Below, piece after piece: positions 34,030 through 45,095 of a stretch of DNA of 64,000 bases. Position 1 is the first letter of the stretch. Every line of letters begins with the position of its first letter. Source of the DNA: Malaya genurostris (lineage: Eukaryota; Arthropoda; Insecta; Diptera; Culicidae); assembly GCF_030247185.1 (NCBI RefSeq), contig NC_080571.1, positions 64,642,172 through 64,706,171 of the forward strand. The letters run 5' to 3'. A program made the translations under genes and the position numbers. Below the pieces are notes generated by a model. The model did not search any database, was not told the DNA's origin, and saw only the letters and a program-made list of their open reading frames with translations.

Positions 34030-37000
34030 ATGGCGCAAGCAACGAATTTACTGAATATAAATGTGGATAAACTTTTTGAGCAGCATAGCGTTGCCGAGAT
34101 TGATCAAATTCATAAACAACTCCAAGCAGAAGTTGAACTGAAACGTGAAGAACTTCGGACCATGGTTGGGTGGGTATTTTTCAAATCAATTCGATTCAAT
34201 CATTCCTATTTTTATGTTAAATTAAACAGAGAACGTTATCGGGATCTACTTAAGGCTGCGGACACTATCGGTGATATGAAAACTACGGCCAATTCCATCA
34301 TAGGCAACATTGATAACATCACTGCTGCTTGTCGACAGCTTAATGAACACCAATTGATTGGATTTCGATCGGAAATTCAAAAGAAAAATATTAATAACAA
34401 ATTTTATGGAATTGTTGTTCAAATCAAACTACTCACAAGCCTACCGGAGATGATATGGAGTGCCATCGACAACGAAGATTACTTTGTCGCGACACAACTG
34501 TTTATTTTTTCAAGGCATATCTCTACGGGACTGCAGTTGGATTCAAATAGTGAAATAATGACCAAGTTTGCAGTTGCCAAAAAACAATGGATAGTATTGA
34601 GCCAATTCTTTTTCACCATCAAACAGAACTGCACCAACTGTCTCGAACGGGAAGACTTGACGCCGGAAGTTGCGGCCAAATGCTTGGCTAGCTTACTATT
34701 ACTAGAAAATTGTCAGTTAGACCAAGTTTTGACGGGATTTGTTCAGATGCGCTTGAAAGCATTCTCAGGCGTTCTTTCTGATAGTTCAAGACACGAAAAA
34801 GTCAAAGATAAAATTGTAGCCAGTTTGAGGTTACTCATGAACACGGTCGAATTGATTTATAGATGTTTCATAGACACTGAACAAGAACCAGGACTTCTCA
34901 AAGTGGAATTAACTTCTGTGACAGATGAGAGCTCGGTCCCAACAATCAGCCTAATAAGAACGGAAGACCCGAAAATAATCCAAACGTTGCCGGACATAAT
35001 CTGCAAATTTAGACCAAGGCTACAATTGCACCCGTTGAGCTCGGAGTTGGTACGAGATAGGTCTCAATTTTGGTTACAAAGTGTCGAAAAAATAACTTCA
35101 AGCCAGTTGGTTTCATTTATGAACTTAGTTCCTTCTATAAAGACTCTGAATGACATTAGAAGGCTTTGTCAAGAGGCGGCCAAAAAACCGGAGCAGTGGA
35201 ATGAAACTTGTAAGACATTATCTCTTCCGGAATCATTAGATTTTTACAATCGTTTCTATCAACCGCTGATTGACGCTCGAGCAAAATCTATTATTGAAGC
35301 GAGTTGGTCAGAGACTGTCCAAACCAATTGTAATGACATTCTTGAACTAGTAAGGTCCACGACTACCGACAAATCCTTCAAGAGTATGAAATCGTTCGTG
35401 TGGACTGAGTCAGCCAGCGATGACCCTATGAACTTGAAAGACGCACTCGATCGCTCAAAACTGACCTCCCATCAGTTGCTGATGAAAACAAAAGCATTTC
35501 CTCCCGCGCTTGTGAAACATACTGAATTGCTAGATCAACGCGTTCAAACTTTGTCTAAGGATGTATCTTTCTTCCTGGAAACTTGCAATGCTTCGGAATC
35601 GGATCAGTTTACTGCTTTCTATAGTGAGATAAGTGTTGACAGCATTTCGCAACTGATAACGTCAATTAAATCAGCCAAATATGAGTACTCGTTGGATAGT
35701 TTGATTTTACTCGCACGGTTGTTAGTCGCTTTCAAAGAACTTTGTCCTTCTCTGAAGCAATGTGTTATTCCTGCAAAGTCTACGGAAAGTATCTCGTGGC
35801 AAGATGACGATCACTCCCTGAGTAGCTTCGTGGACTCGCGAACAGATAATTGGACTAAAATTGCTGGTTTGCTTGATGAAGAGAGTTTAAGACTTTGGAA
35901 ACTCTGGGTGGAAGAGTTTGAGAAGCAATGGCCACAATTGGAGAAACATGTCGGTTACCAAACAGTTCTTGTGGACTTCCCTGTAAGTAATCGTATGTTA
36001 TATCGACTTATCCATAACTCATTCCTAATTTTCAATAACCAGCTATGGGACACCGTTTCCATCGAAGAGAAAGATGAACAAAACCAATCGGTGCAATCTA
36101 CTATTCGAGTGCCCGCGCTTCCAAGCTTTGCGCTGCAAAAACTGCTTCATACGATAGCCACTAATCTAAGTACGTTCATACCGCATACCATACCGAAGAG
36201 CATCTTGATTGAAATTGTAGAGAGAATTGTCACTCGTTTGAGCAACCATTACCGAAACCTGTCGACTCTTGAGTTTGTCCAGAAAAATCAAAATTCGGCT
36301 TTACAGTACTATTTTGATTTAAAATTCGTTCAGCTTTTGTTCACCAGTCGCGAGAAGAAGCAGCACACGGAGGAACACAACCAGCTGATCGACGTTTTCA
36401 AGGGTTACATCGATCCGTTCGACTTTGACGTTTTCCATATGCATGTGACTGCAAACGTGAAGCGCGCAGTTCAAAGGATGCAACACTTTTTCGGTGTACT
36501 GATAGTAAACAGGGATCACTTAAGCACAACGCTGAGTAGCAGCAGCACCGCCGGTGTATCGGATGCTGCTGCTGGTGGCAAATTTAGTCAAGATAAAAAT
36601 CCCAACATTTTGGCTGTAAGCTCAAATAGTTCCAGTGAGATCTGGTTTCCGCTTTTGCCCATTGTCACCAAGGAAACTTCCACGGTCAGAACAGCTGGGA
36701 TGGAACCGGTCGGCTTTGCCGAAACGTCAACTGCTAAGGTACGACTGTTTTCTGTTCACTTCTTATCGTAATTATAGTTCATATTTCCAAATTTTATGTG
36801 CATTATTTCAGAGGATAAATTTCTTAAATTCTGATTGATGAATGCCTACTAGACAAGATCGGTATGATAGAATCTAACGTTCTAATCAGTGTTATGTGAT
36901 TGTTTTACTAAATTCTCTAACACTTCAGAATGTTTGGACAAATTCAATTTTTATGTGAATTTGAACAGTGCAACTAATCAATTATGCTTTTTTTTCAAAT

Positions 37001-40000
37001 AATTGTTCGTTTGAAATGAGTGTACTTGCGTTTCAAAGTGAACTACTAAGCTGCAATAGCTGTTCAATTTGAATTGCTATGCCCTGAAAAGTCGAAGATG
37101 AAACGTTTAGTAATATTTTATTCGTGCAAAATTTCAGCAAATAATTATAAAACAGGATCTATAATCCTGTGAGCATGAAAGTTTTTGTGCATTGCGTGTT
37201 CCAATATCATTGTTGTTTATAACTAATAGGCCATTCCCTATGCAATTTGCTGAAAATGCTTCCATTCGTAGATTAAAAGCTACAGAATCATAATCAGTTA
37301 CTGCAATATTTCAATACATTGATGATATGAAATTTAAGTGTAAAATTGCTTCGACTTGAGATTTTTTTCAACTTTAGTAAATTCTCATTAAGTGAGCTAT
37401 GGTGGACCGCCTAGACCGTTTACATGATCTGTAACTGGATTCAATATATAATTGAATCCTTTGTCCTCTATTGCTGTTTTTCACTTCTCTCTGCGCTCCT
37501 CTTCTTCTTGTACCAGTCGGATAAGATTCAAGAACCATTTTCACTGGGCTGTCGTCCGACATCCTTATGACATGCCCAGCCCATCGTAGACATCCGATTT
37601 TAGCTGTCCGTACGATAGGTGGTTCTCCTAGCAGCTGTTGCAATTCGTGATTTATACGCCGTCTTCACGTTCCGTCTTCCATCTGCACTCCGCCATAGAT
37701 GGTCCTCAGTATCTTTCTTTCGAAAACACTGAGGGCGCGTTGGTCCTCTGCCAACATAGTCCAGGTCTCATGGCCATAGAGAACAACCGGTCTAATGAGC
37801 GTTTGGTAGATGGTCAATTTCGTGCGCTGGCGTACTTTTCTCGATCGAAGGGTTTTTCTGAGTCCTAAGTACGCACGATTTCCTGCCAAAATACGTCTTC
37901 GAATTTCTCTGCTGGTGTCATTATCGGCGGTCACCAGTGAGCCCAAATACACGAACTCGTCAACCACCTCGATATCGTCACCGTCTATCAATATTCGTGG
38001 TGGGAGGCGTAGTGCTTCTTCTATAGAGCCTCTTCCTCTCATTTATTTTGTTTTTGACGCATTTATGGCCAGTCCGATACGCCTAGCTTCAGCTTTCAGT
38101 CCGATGTAGGTTTCCGTCATTTTCCCAAGGTTACGTGTCACAATATCAAAATCGTCAGCGAAGCCAAAAAGTTGTACGGACTTTCGGAAGATCTTGCCAC
38201 TCGTGTCGATTCTCGCTCTTCGAATCTCACCTTCCAAGGCAATATTGAACAAGATACAAGATACGTATGCCGCTTTGAAGTCAATGAATAGGTGATGCGT
38301 GGGTACGTTGTATTCACGACACTTCTGGAGTATTAACAACAATCTAGCTTATCGACCTTTTTGTAGACGGGACAAATCATTCCATCCATCCATTCCTGTG
38401 GTAGAATTTCCTCATCCCAAATCCTAGAAATCATCCAGTGCAGCGCTCTAGCCAGTGCCTCTCCTCCATGTTTGCGCAGCTCGCCTGGCAACTGGTCATT
38501 GTCCGCGGCTTTGTTGTTCCTCAGCTTGCCGATCTCCTCACTTATCTCCGTGCGTGCACCCAGATCGATTACTGTGTTGTTCTCTGTATCTTGTGCTTCG
38601 CCATTCAGCTGCTCGTCATAGCACTGCTTCCACCTGTCGATCAACTCACGTTCGTTCGTGAGAAGGTTACCACTGGTATCTCTCCACATTTCGGCCTGTG
38701 GCGTGTAGCCTCTACGTGAGCGGTTCACCTTCTCATAGAACTTCCGTGTGTCATTTGCGCGGTAAAGCTGTTCCATCGCTTCGCGATCTTGGTCTTTCTG
38801 GTGGTGCTTTTTCCTCCGGAAAACCGTGTTCTGTCTGTTCCGCGCCTGTCTGTATCGTTCCTCGTTCGCTCTCCTGCGGTGTTGCAGCATCCTCGTCCTT
38901 GCTGCATTCTTCTCTTCGATCAACTGCTGACATTCGCCGTCAAACCAGTCATTTCCTCAATTTGATAACCTCGTACCTATCACGGTTGCAGCAGTGCTAC
39001 TCACGGCGGACCTTACGTTCCTCTAGCCGTCTTCAAGAGTCGCCGCACCATGCTGCTCTTCCGTTGGTAGCACTAGCTCAAGTTGTTGCACGTATTCCTC
39101 TGCAGTACGAACGCTACGTAGTTGCTCGAGATTGAGTCCCGGCGTTCCTGTGCGACAAGTGTTGTACACCGTCGATAGTTTTGAGCACATACAAACCGCG
39201 ACAAGGTAGTGGTCAGAATCAATGTTGCGGTAAGTGCGGATATTGATGACGTCAGAGAAGAATCGTCCGTCGATGAGAACGATGTCGATTTGATTTTCTG
39301 TATGTTGATCAAGTGATCTCTTTGTGGCTTTGTGGATATATTTGTGGAGAAAGAAGGTGCTTCGAACTACCATTCCGCGGGAGGCTGCAAAGTTTACGCA
39401 TCGTTGACCGTTGTCGTTTGTTATCGCGTTCAGGCTCTCCAGCCCGATCACGGGCCTGTACATTGCCTCTCGGCCTACCTGAGCATTCATGTCGCCGATG
39501 ACGAGTTTTACATTATATCACTGATTGGCTGCCACACAATCACGCGCTGGCGCATCTTGCCCAACACTACAAATCCCGTTCCTAGAACTATGGTTGTGCC
39601 ACAGCTCTGGTAGAAGGTAGCCGCTCGATGTCCACTTTTCCACGCCTTCTGTCCCGTCCAACAAAGTTCCTGCAGTGCTACGACATCGAAGCCGCTGATT
39701 TGAAGCTCATCATGCAGCATTCGGTCGTATCCTGGGAAGCCAAGCGATTTGCAGTTCCATGTGCCAAGCTTCCAATCGTAGTCCTTTGTTCGTTGCGTAG
39801 GTCTTTGCCGATTATTACGAGTCGTATTTCTTACTTGATTTTTCGTAACATGTGTTTTCCGGGCGGCTTGTTAGGCCTGCACCAACCTCCTGTCTCGCCG
39901 GAGGGCCATCGTGTCAGCACTGTTTAGAGTCCCACACTGCCACAAGGACGGTAATCAGCCGCTCCTAACATAATTAGCAGACGTTGTTTCGAGACGCCCC

Positions 40001-42075
40001 AACAATAAGAACAGACGCTCGAGTAGGCTTGCTCTCTGTAAAGAGAAGGCAGCCCCCCCCCCCCCCCCCCCTTTCCCTGTCAGCATACGACCAAGGTCCC
40101 ACCGGGGTTGGTTACTCGATCTTTCCTATGGTTACTGGTACCCCAGCCGGCACCGCGGGGAGGTAGGGATAGGAGTTACTAGACAAGAGGCTAAGAACCA
40201 CATTGGGGCCTGAATTGCGCATTGTCCAGTCGTTTACCAGCCTTTTTATCCATACACTCACGATAAACATAAAAGCGCATGAAGTTTCTACGTTCGGCAA
40301 AAGCCTAAAACTCGTAAATAAAATCTAATATATTCTTACTGATTGCATTCAAAGCAGACATGACACACACATAGAAAAATATCATCATAACGACAGTTTA
40401 TTCATAGCGGATTTCATTCCATCCATCAATAAATTTAATGTTGATCGTGAAGCTGGTTTCAAAATTTTCTTGAATTTGGAGTTTTAACTCAGGTTTATGC
40501 TGATTCCTCACTTTGCTTTATAAACCTTATGAAGAATGGTCCACTTTGCAGAAACATGCTCTTACAGAGGTTTTCAGTAGGCTTTCGTGGAGTTTAAAGT
40601 TTTAATGCAAGATTTCTTATGTAGCATTGAAGACAGCTACAAAGCCAAGCAAAGCCTTGGTATTACATTCCTGTAGTGGAAATTTGACCTTCTGTTTCAA
40701 CAGACTTCGCAACCGATTCAGAGTGTACAGAACCAGTGCATGGCTGGTGCTACGATTCAACAGACACTACGAATCCTTCCAGGTCGTGGCTCGAACATAC
40801 GACAACTAGTTTGTGCCCTATGCCCTATGCATTGAACCGACAACCCGGGACAGCTACAAGTATTTATTATTATATTAAAAATGTTACTTGGGTTATGATA
40901 CTGAACATATTTATACAAAACTGACGATGAATCACAAAAAGTCATTTGTATAAATGATGGAGACTTTCGTAAAAACCGCATTTATTTCAAGGCGATTAGT
41001 TATAATTCTTATTTTTATCCATACATTCACGATAAAAACAAAAGCGCATGAAGTTTCTACGTTCGGATAAAGCTTCAAACTCGTAATTAAAATCTAAGAT
41101 AATCTCCAAATATCAAGGGGAACGTGCCATTTGAGCCAATTTGTTCTGATTCCTGAGATAATCTTACTGATTGCATTTAAAACCGACATGACAAACACAT
41201 ACACTAAGGTCTTTTTAGCGCGAATTTTCGAAGTTACGCGAATTTTCGAAGGAAAGCGTTTTTTTTGCACGGTTTTCCGAAGTAACGCGGATTTCCGAAG
41301 TTACGCGGTTTTTTACGCAGATCTGGATGATTCTAAGATATTTGGCATGAAAAACTGTTTCTTTAGTTTTGCGTTTTTTTGCGCAGATCTTCGAAGTTAC
41401 TCGATTTTTTACGCGGTAAGTATACCCTGCGTAAAAAAACTCAGTATATTCAAGGCAAATAATATCAAAATGACAGTTTATTCATTGCGGAGTTCATTCT
41501 ATCCGATACATACAACAGATTTATTAAAGTAATTTTGTAAAATGGCAATATTTAAGCGAAATATAAACAACTGGTGTTATTACACATAGATATTTCTCTA
41601 TGCATCGCGTGCATTGCTTCAATTATCGCAATTGGCATCGGAATGTTGTTATTTTGGCTCTATACTTAACAATTTTTGTAACAAAAGAAAAAAAAACCTT
41701 CCAACAATGCTTGGATTTGTCAACCCTAACATTCCCTGCTTAATAGGATTAGCGTGGTTAGCAATTATTTTAAAAGTGTTTCATTAAACCGACAATATAT
41801 TGACCAACTAATCGTGCCAATTTATCCCCTCTACGCAGTTTAGTTCATGATCTAATTAGAGAAACATGACGCAATAACATTATTTTAATTGAATCTGTTT
41901 TGTTTATCCACAGCCATTGAAACTCCCACCTAAGGAAACCAACACAACCAGCAAACCGAAGGAACCGTTACCATCAACATCATCAGCATCAGCATCATCG
42001 TCGTCTGCCACCGCACAAAACTACGCTAAAGGAGCCGCTGCCTTCTTTGGCCTTGATAAGGATTGGTTCCGATAA
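34030..42075 (+). CDS. COG1: Conserved oligomeric Golgi complex subunit 1
   Basis: COG1 is a lobe-bridging subunit of the eight-part COG tether that captures retrograde intra-Golgi vesicles. Exons: 34030-34169, 34230-36738 and 41914-42075, giving 936 residues (human 980). The start is the ATG that opens M-A-Q-A-T-N. The N-terminal E-L-K-R-E-E-L-R...V-G-E-R-Y-R-D-L-L-K-A-A-D-T-I block is diagnostic once the 60-nt intron is removed. Further matches are Q-I-K-L-L-T-S-L-P-E-M-I-W-S and a late I-D-P-F-D-F-D-V-F. Ser-rich low-complexity sequence precedes the end F-F-G-L-D-K-D-W-F-R. Only 69 bp separate the start from a LINE, so the native promoter or 5' UTR has been split. Confidence 0.93.
34170..34229 (+). 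other. COG1: COG1 intron 1, 60 nt
   Basis: Donor GG|GTGGGT and acceptor AAACAG|AGAACG. Removing it restores the conserved V-G-E-R-Y-R-D motif. It is a multiple of three with no in-frame stop, so unspliced RNA would still be translatable with 20 extra residues. Confidence 0.85.
37380..40190 (-). mobile_element. RTE-type LINE, decayed, antisense in COG1 intron
   Basis: On the minus strand the domains appear in order but in broken frames: endonuclease (V-V-A-L-Q-E-L-C-W, then I-D-S-D-H-Y-L-V near 39210), reverse transcriptase (L-F-I-D-F-K-A-A-Y near 38280 and F-G-F-A-D-D near 38160), and the C-terminal V-Y-L-G-S-L-V and R-W-A-G-H-V-I-R-M motifs near 37950 and 37560. No RNase H is seen. At least five frame breaks separate the pieces. 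The wording is typical of insect RTE/BovB-like elements. Its 5' region contains a run of 19 C (40053-40071). Confidence 0.8.
40243..40430 (+). repeat. Duplicated intron segment, first copy
   Basis: It shares TTTTTATCCATAC, AAAGCGCATGAAGTTTCTAC, CTTACTGATTGCATT and GACAGTTTATTCAT with 41011-41518 in the same order and direction. It lacks the MITE that interrupts the second copy, so it records the pre-insertion state. Confidence 0.7.
40647..40851 (-). repeat. tRNA-related SINE (Feilai-like)
   Basis: In reverse complement it follows the copy at 14628-14836 through the head (TTCAATGCATAGGGC), the B-box region (GTATGTTCGAGCC) and the AATACCAAGGCTTTGC tail. It is nearly full length and antisense to COG1. 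Confidence 0.7.
41011..41518 (+). repeat. Duplicated intron segment, second copy with MITE
   Basis: This is the second copy of the segment at 40243-40430. It carries a ~250-bp MITE (41201-41448) and about 60 bp of extra sequence near 41100-41160 that the first copy lacks. Confidence 0.65.
41201..41448. mobile_element. MITE with TTTTTACGCGG-type termini (copy 1)
   Basis: The left end ACACTAAGGTCTTTTT and the right end (inverse ATACTGAGTTTTTTTACGC) are imperfect inverted repeats. The interior is full of TTCGAAGTTACGCG-type words. The related copy is at 46705-47029. Confidence 0.6.
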
Positions 42076-42079
42076 ATAC

Positions 42080-42085
42080 AATAAA
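42080..42085 (+). terminator. COG1 polyadenylation signal
   Basis: AATAAA lies five nucleotides after the COG1 stop codon, implying a very short 3' UTR. This fits the compact spacing with the convergent gene at 42354-42639. Confidence 0.55.
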
Positions 42086-42353
42086 CTAGATCGCAATATG
42101 TTTATCATTAGCAAAACATCAGTTGTTTCGTAAATTTGTTCAACTAATTTATTGAGTCTTAAAATTATTACACGAACTGTTGAAACACATTTATATACAA
42201 AAATAAATACTTGTATAGTAGAAAATAATTTTGTTTATCTCACAATGTTTGCAGTCACGAATTTCACCAAGGAATTTAATTTATCTCTTCCTGAACGGCG
42301 TCGGGTATGGATGTTCGCCAGGGAACGGGTTGAAGCTGCCGATGCTTCCATCC

Positions 42354-42639
42354 TTATTTCTTATTGCCACCCTTTTTTCCTCCCTTGTCGGCTCCCTTAC
42401 CTCCAGCAGCACCTTTATTGTCATTTCCACCTTTTGATTTTCCTGCACCACCTTTTTGCTGAAACCAGGCTCAAATAGAATAATCGAAATTTTCACTACG
42501 CGTCGGAATCAGAACCCTTGAGGGAGCGAAAACCAAAAAAACCGTCAGGGCTTTGATTCCATCATTTGATAATTACATTGCCACCTTGATTAGCACCGGA
42601 TCCTCCACCACCGCCACCACCTCCTTTTCCTTTGCCCAT
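42354..42639 (-). CDS. Small Gly/Lys-rich protein, two exons
   Basis: Exon 1 is 42639-42577 (21 codons, M-G-K-G-K then eight Gly) and exon 2 is 42458-42354 (34 codons and TAA), joined by a 118-nt intron with donor AAT|GTAATT and acceptor TTTCAG|CAA, phase 0. The 55-residue product is almost only Gly, Lys, Asn and Ala, ending K-K-G-G-N-K-K. No family is recognised; the N-terminal tail of parvulin-type proteins is similarly Gly/Lys-rich, but no catalytic domain follows here. Composition is consistent with a small nucleic-acid-binding protein, which is inference. A minus-strand AATAAA at 42153-42148 is suitably placed. Good splice sites and a frame kept across the junction support a real gene. 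Confidence 0.5.
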
Positions 42640-44053
42640 TATCACTTTTTATCGAAAATCACCGAAGTGGAAAAAATTCTTTTGAAACCGTCACCTAATA
42701 TTTGAAATACTCCTACCAGGGCCCAGATTTGCTACTCGACTGACTAAATTCTACGATGACCGTCCCTGTATATGCTTAACTGATTCGGTTCTTAATCCCA
42801 CCGGTCGGTTTCATGGTCAGTCGTTTTTATGAATGTAATAGTAGAAACAAATTTGAAGTAATTTAAAAAAAAAAGTTCTTTGCTAGTGAGTGCTAGTAAG
42901 CAAACGACCAATCCCCATGTACGTAAAACCACATCTCAGTATATCTCGGAGATGGGGGAACTTAAAACCAAAACAAGTACAAAGCTGCCCGTTATAAATA
43001 GCCCTTCGATGTAGATAATTAAAAAACAAAGAATAAATTGTCAGGCGAAAAAAAACAATGATTCAATCCGTTGGGACCGGCTCAAATTGATGCACGGGAA
43101 TATTACTCAGTTCATCAGAGGCTTCGGGTATGAACAGACAGACGCGTTGGATCAAGGTATGACAGAAGAGTTTCACAAAGACCAAATCAGGCTTTGACTA
43201 TTGGAAACTAATGAATCCATGTGATTGGATCCAAACAGTTGCGCAATTGAAGATCATCCATTACTACTGAAGGCGCTTCCCAAACTATCGGAAAATTCTG
43301 ACCACAAAAGCAAAGTAAAAAATAAACCAGAAAATTTTCCCTTTCATCGTCATCCATAACTTATCGCATTCGTAGTATCCTTGGACTTGAGTACGTTTTT
43401 CACGCTGACACTCACTCCTGCATCTAAGAAAAGACGAGTTTGAAGCGTGTCACATCATAACAGCATGTGTCTCGAAAGGGTGCCAAGAAAAACAGCGAAA
43501 CTCACGTCTACTGGTAACAGCTGACGATATCACTTTTACTTCCTGGGGTCAACCGTGCGTTCAAAACAAACTGTGAAGGTCGTCCTTACTATGCTTCTTC
43601 TATAAATGATTTGATAGGAAAAGATCCGCGATCATTTATATATTTGGGTGAGGAGTGCTAAGAGAGTTCTCAGGCCGAGTGTCGTATGCTAGAAAATAGA
43701 TGATCAGCCTTTTTCATATAAACAAAAGATTATGCAATGTTTTTCATTTTTATATCGATATAAATCTTTCGACACAGTTCATCGAAATCAAAAAAATATA
43801 CGTAGAACTGAATTCGAGTAATGTAAAAGATTGACGGATTTGAGACTATTCATGTTCCAGTTCTACAAATAAGCTAAATGAGTAATGATTTAAGGAAAAG
43901 AGTAAATTTTCATGCTTTGATAATACACCATGATGAAAAATTCTCGGATCATGAATCATTTTAACTAATTTCGTTGAAATTCAAGCATAACGCTTTAAGA
44001 TGCGTATAAACGAGCGTTTTTCTGCTACGATTATGTGTATTGCATGTGACATG

Positions 44054-44243
44054 CAGAGATGCCAAATTGTGACATGCAGAGATGCCAAATTTGTCTGTAA
44101 ATTATCAAATTTCGTAGTTAACCTGCAAACGTTTTTTCGTCTGAAGACTTTATACAGACTTTTGAAACTTCGATTGTTTGCTGACATTCGTCAGAATTTA
44201 CAGACCATTCAAAATTCGCCCGATTGTTTAGCTGGCATCGCTG
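44054..44243 (+). mobile_element. hAT-like MITE (copy B) with duplicated end
   Basis: It begins CAGAGATGCC and ends with a diverged inverse near GGCATCGCTG. The flanks GTGACATG (44046-44053) and GTGATATG (44244-44251) match at 7 of 8 bases, the hAT target size. The flank plus terminus (23 bp) is repeated twice in tandem at 44046-44091. Confidence 0.65.
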
Positions 44244-44720
44244 GTGATATGCAACACGTGGACAAATCGACAGCTTCAATACATCCGTCATATAAGTAAG
44301 TGGTTCTGTTCGCAATGGCGAATCCAAACAAATCATCAAAGTCCAGGAAAATGAACTTCAACACACTGATTAATGCCATTAAACGTTGCTTAGTGGATGA
44401 GAAGCCAATAAATTCTACTGCAGTAACCAGTCACGTACCCAGAGGAGGGGGCCAAGAGGCCCTGGCCCCTCCCGAAATCAAAAACATATAATTATTTAGA
44501 ATGTCTCAGACATGTGTTACAGAAATAACAAGACAGTAAACGTAATGAAATATAATAGAATATCAGCACAGAGTAACAGACAGGACACTTTAGACTGTGT
44601 TTATTTTTTTCATTTACCAACATAGTTGCCATTCATACAGAATTACCTGTAGTGTATTGATTTGTATACGTCCATGCGAATGTCTTGCAGGATACAGATT
44701 TAATACATATTGCCAAAACT

Positions 44721-44882
44721 AGAGTGACTATAGTCAGAGTGGCGACAGCTGTTCGTTTGGAATGACAGCTCCCAGGTCCAAACGAGCAAACGACCTGTCA
44801 ATACAATGTAAAGCTAATGGAATGTTTTGAATTGTTGCCAAAATTACGGATGAGATGTCGTCACTCTGGTTATAGGCACTCT
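44721..44882. mobile_element. MITE with AGAGTG...CAGAGTGGCGACA termini
   Basis: The left end AGAGTGACTATAGTCAGAGT and the inverse of the right end (AGAGTGCCTATAACCAGAGT) agree at most positions over about 27 bp. It is 162 bp and non-coding, and it abuts the next repeat directly. Confidence 0.65.
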
Positions 44883-45095
44883 AGCCAAAACTATATACAG
44901 AATTGTGCCTACTTCTCATGCTTCAACGGAATACAAAATCGAACCCGTTTTGTTACAATATCTACTTACTTCTGGTCTGCCGCCACTTAATTTCGGGTGA
45001 AAATTACCAACACAATCAAAAATAGTCTAGATGAACAACGTTGAGAAAAATAAATGGTTACCTTCCAACATCGCTAAAAATGTTAAATATATCAG

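Larger units (their letters stand above)
36739..41913 (+). other. COG1: COG1 last intron, 5.2 kb
   Basis: It runs from AAG|GTACGA to CCACAG|CCATTG, phase 0. It contains an antisense RTE-type LINE (37380-40190), a SINE (40647-40851), a duplicated intron segment (40243-40430 and 41011-41518) and a MITE in the second duplicate (41201-41448). Coding sequence resumes with only 53 residues, so the terminal exon is short. Confidence 0.85.

Noticed and set aside
43000..43700. A gag-like remnant of an LTR retrotransposon
   Set aside because: Scattered translated fragments looked gag-like, but no zinc knuckle, protease motif or terminal repeat could be confirmed.
44300..44491. A 63-codon ORF beginning M-A-N-P-N-K-S-S-K
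   Set aside because: No recognisable domain, surrounded by MITEs, and the end (G-G-G-Q-E-A-L-A-P-P) looks like non-coding repeat sequence. Too weak to call.
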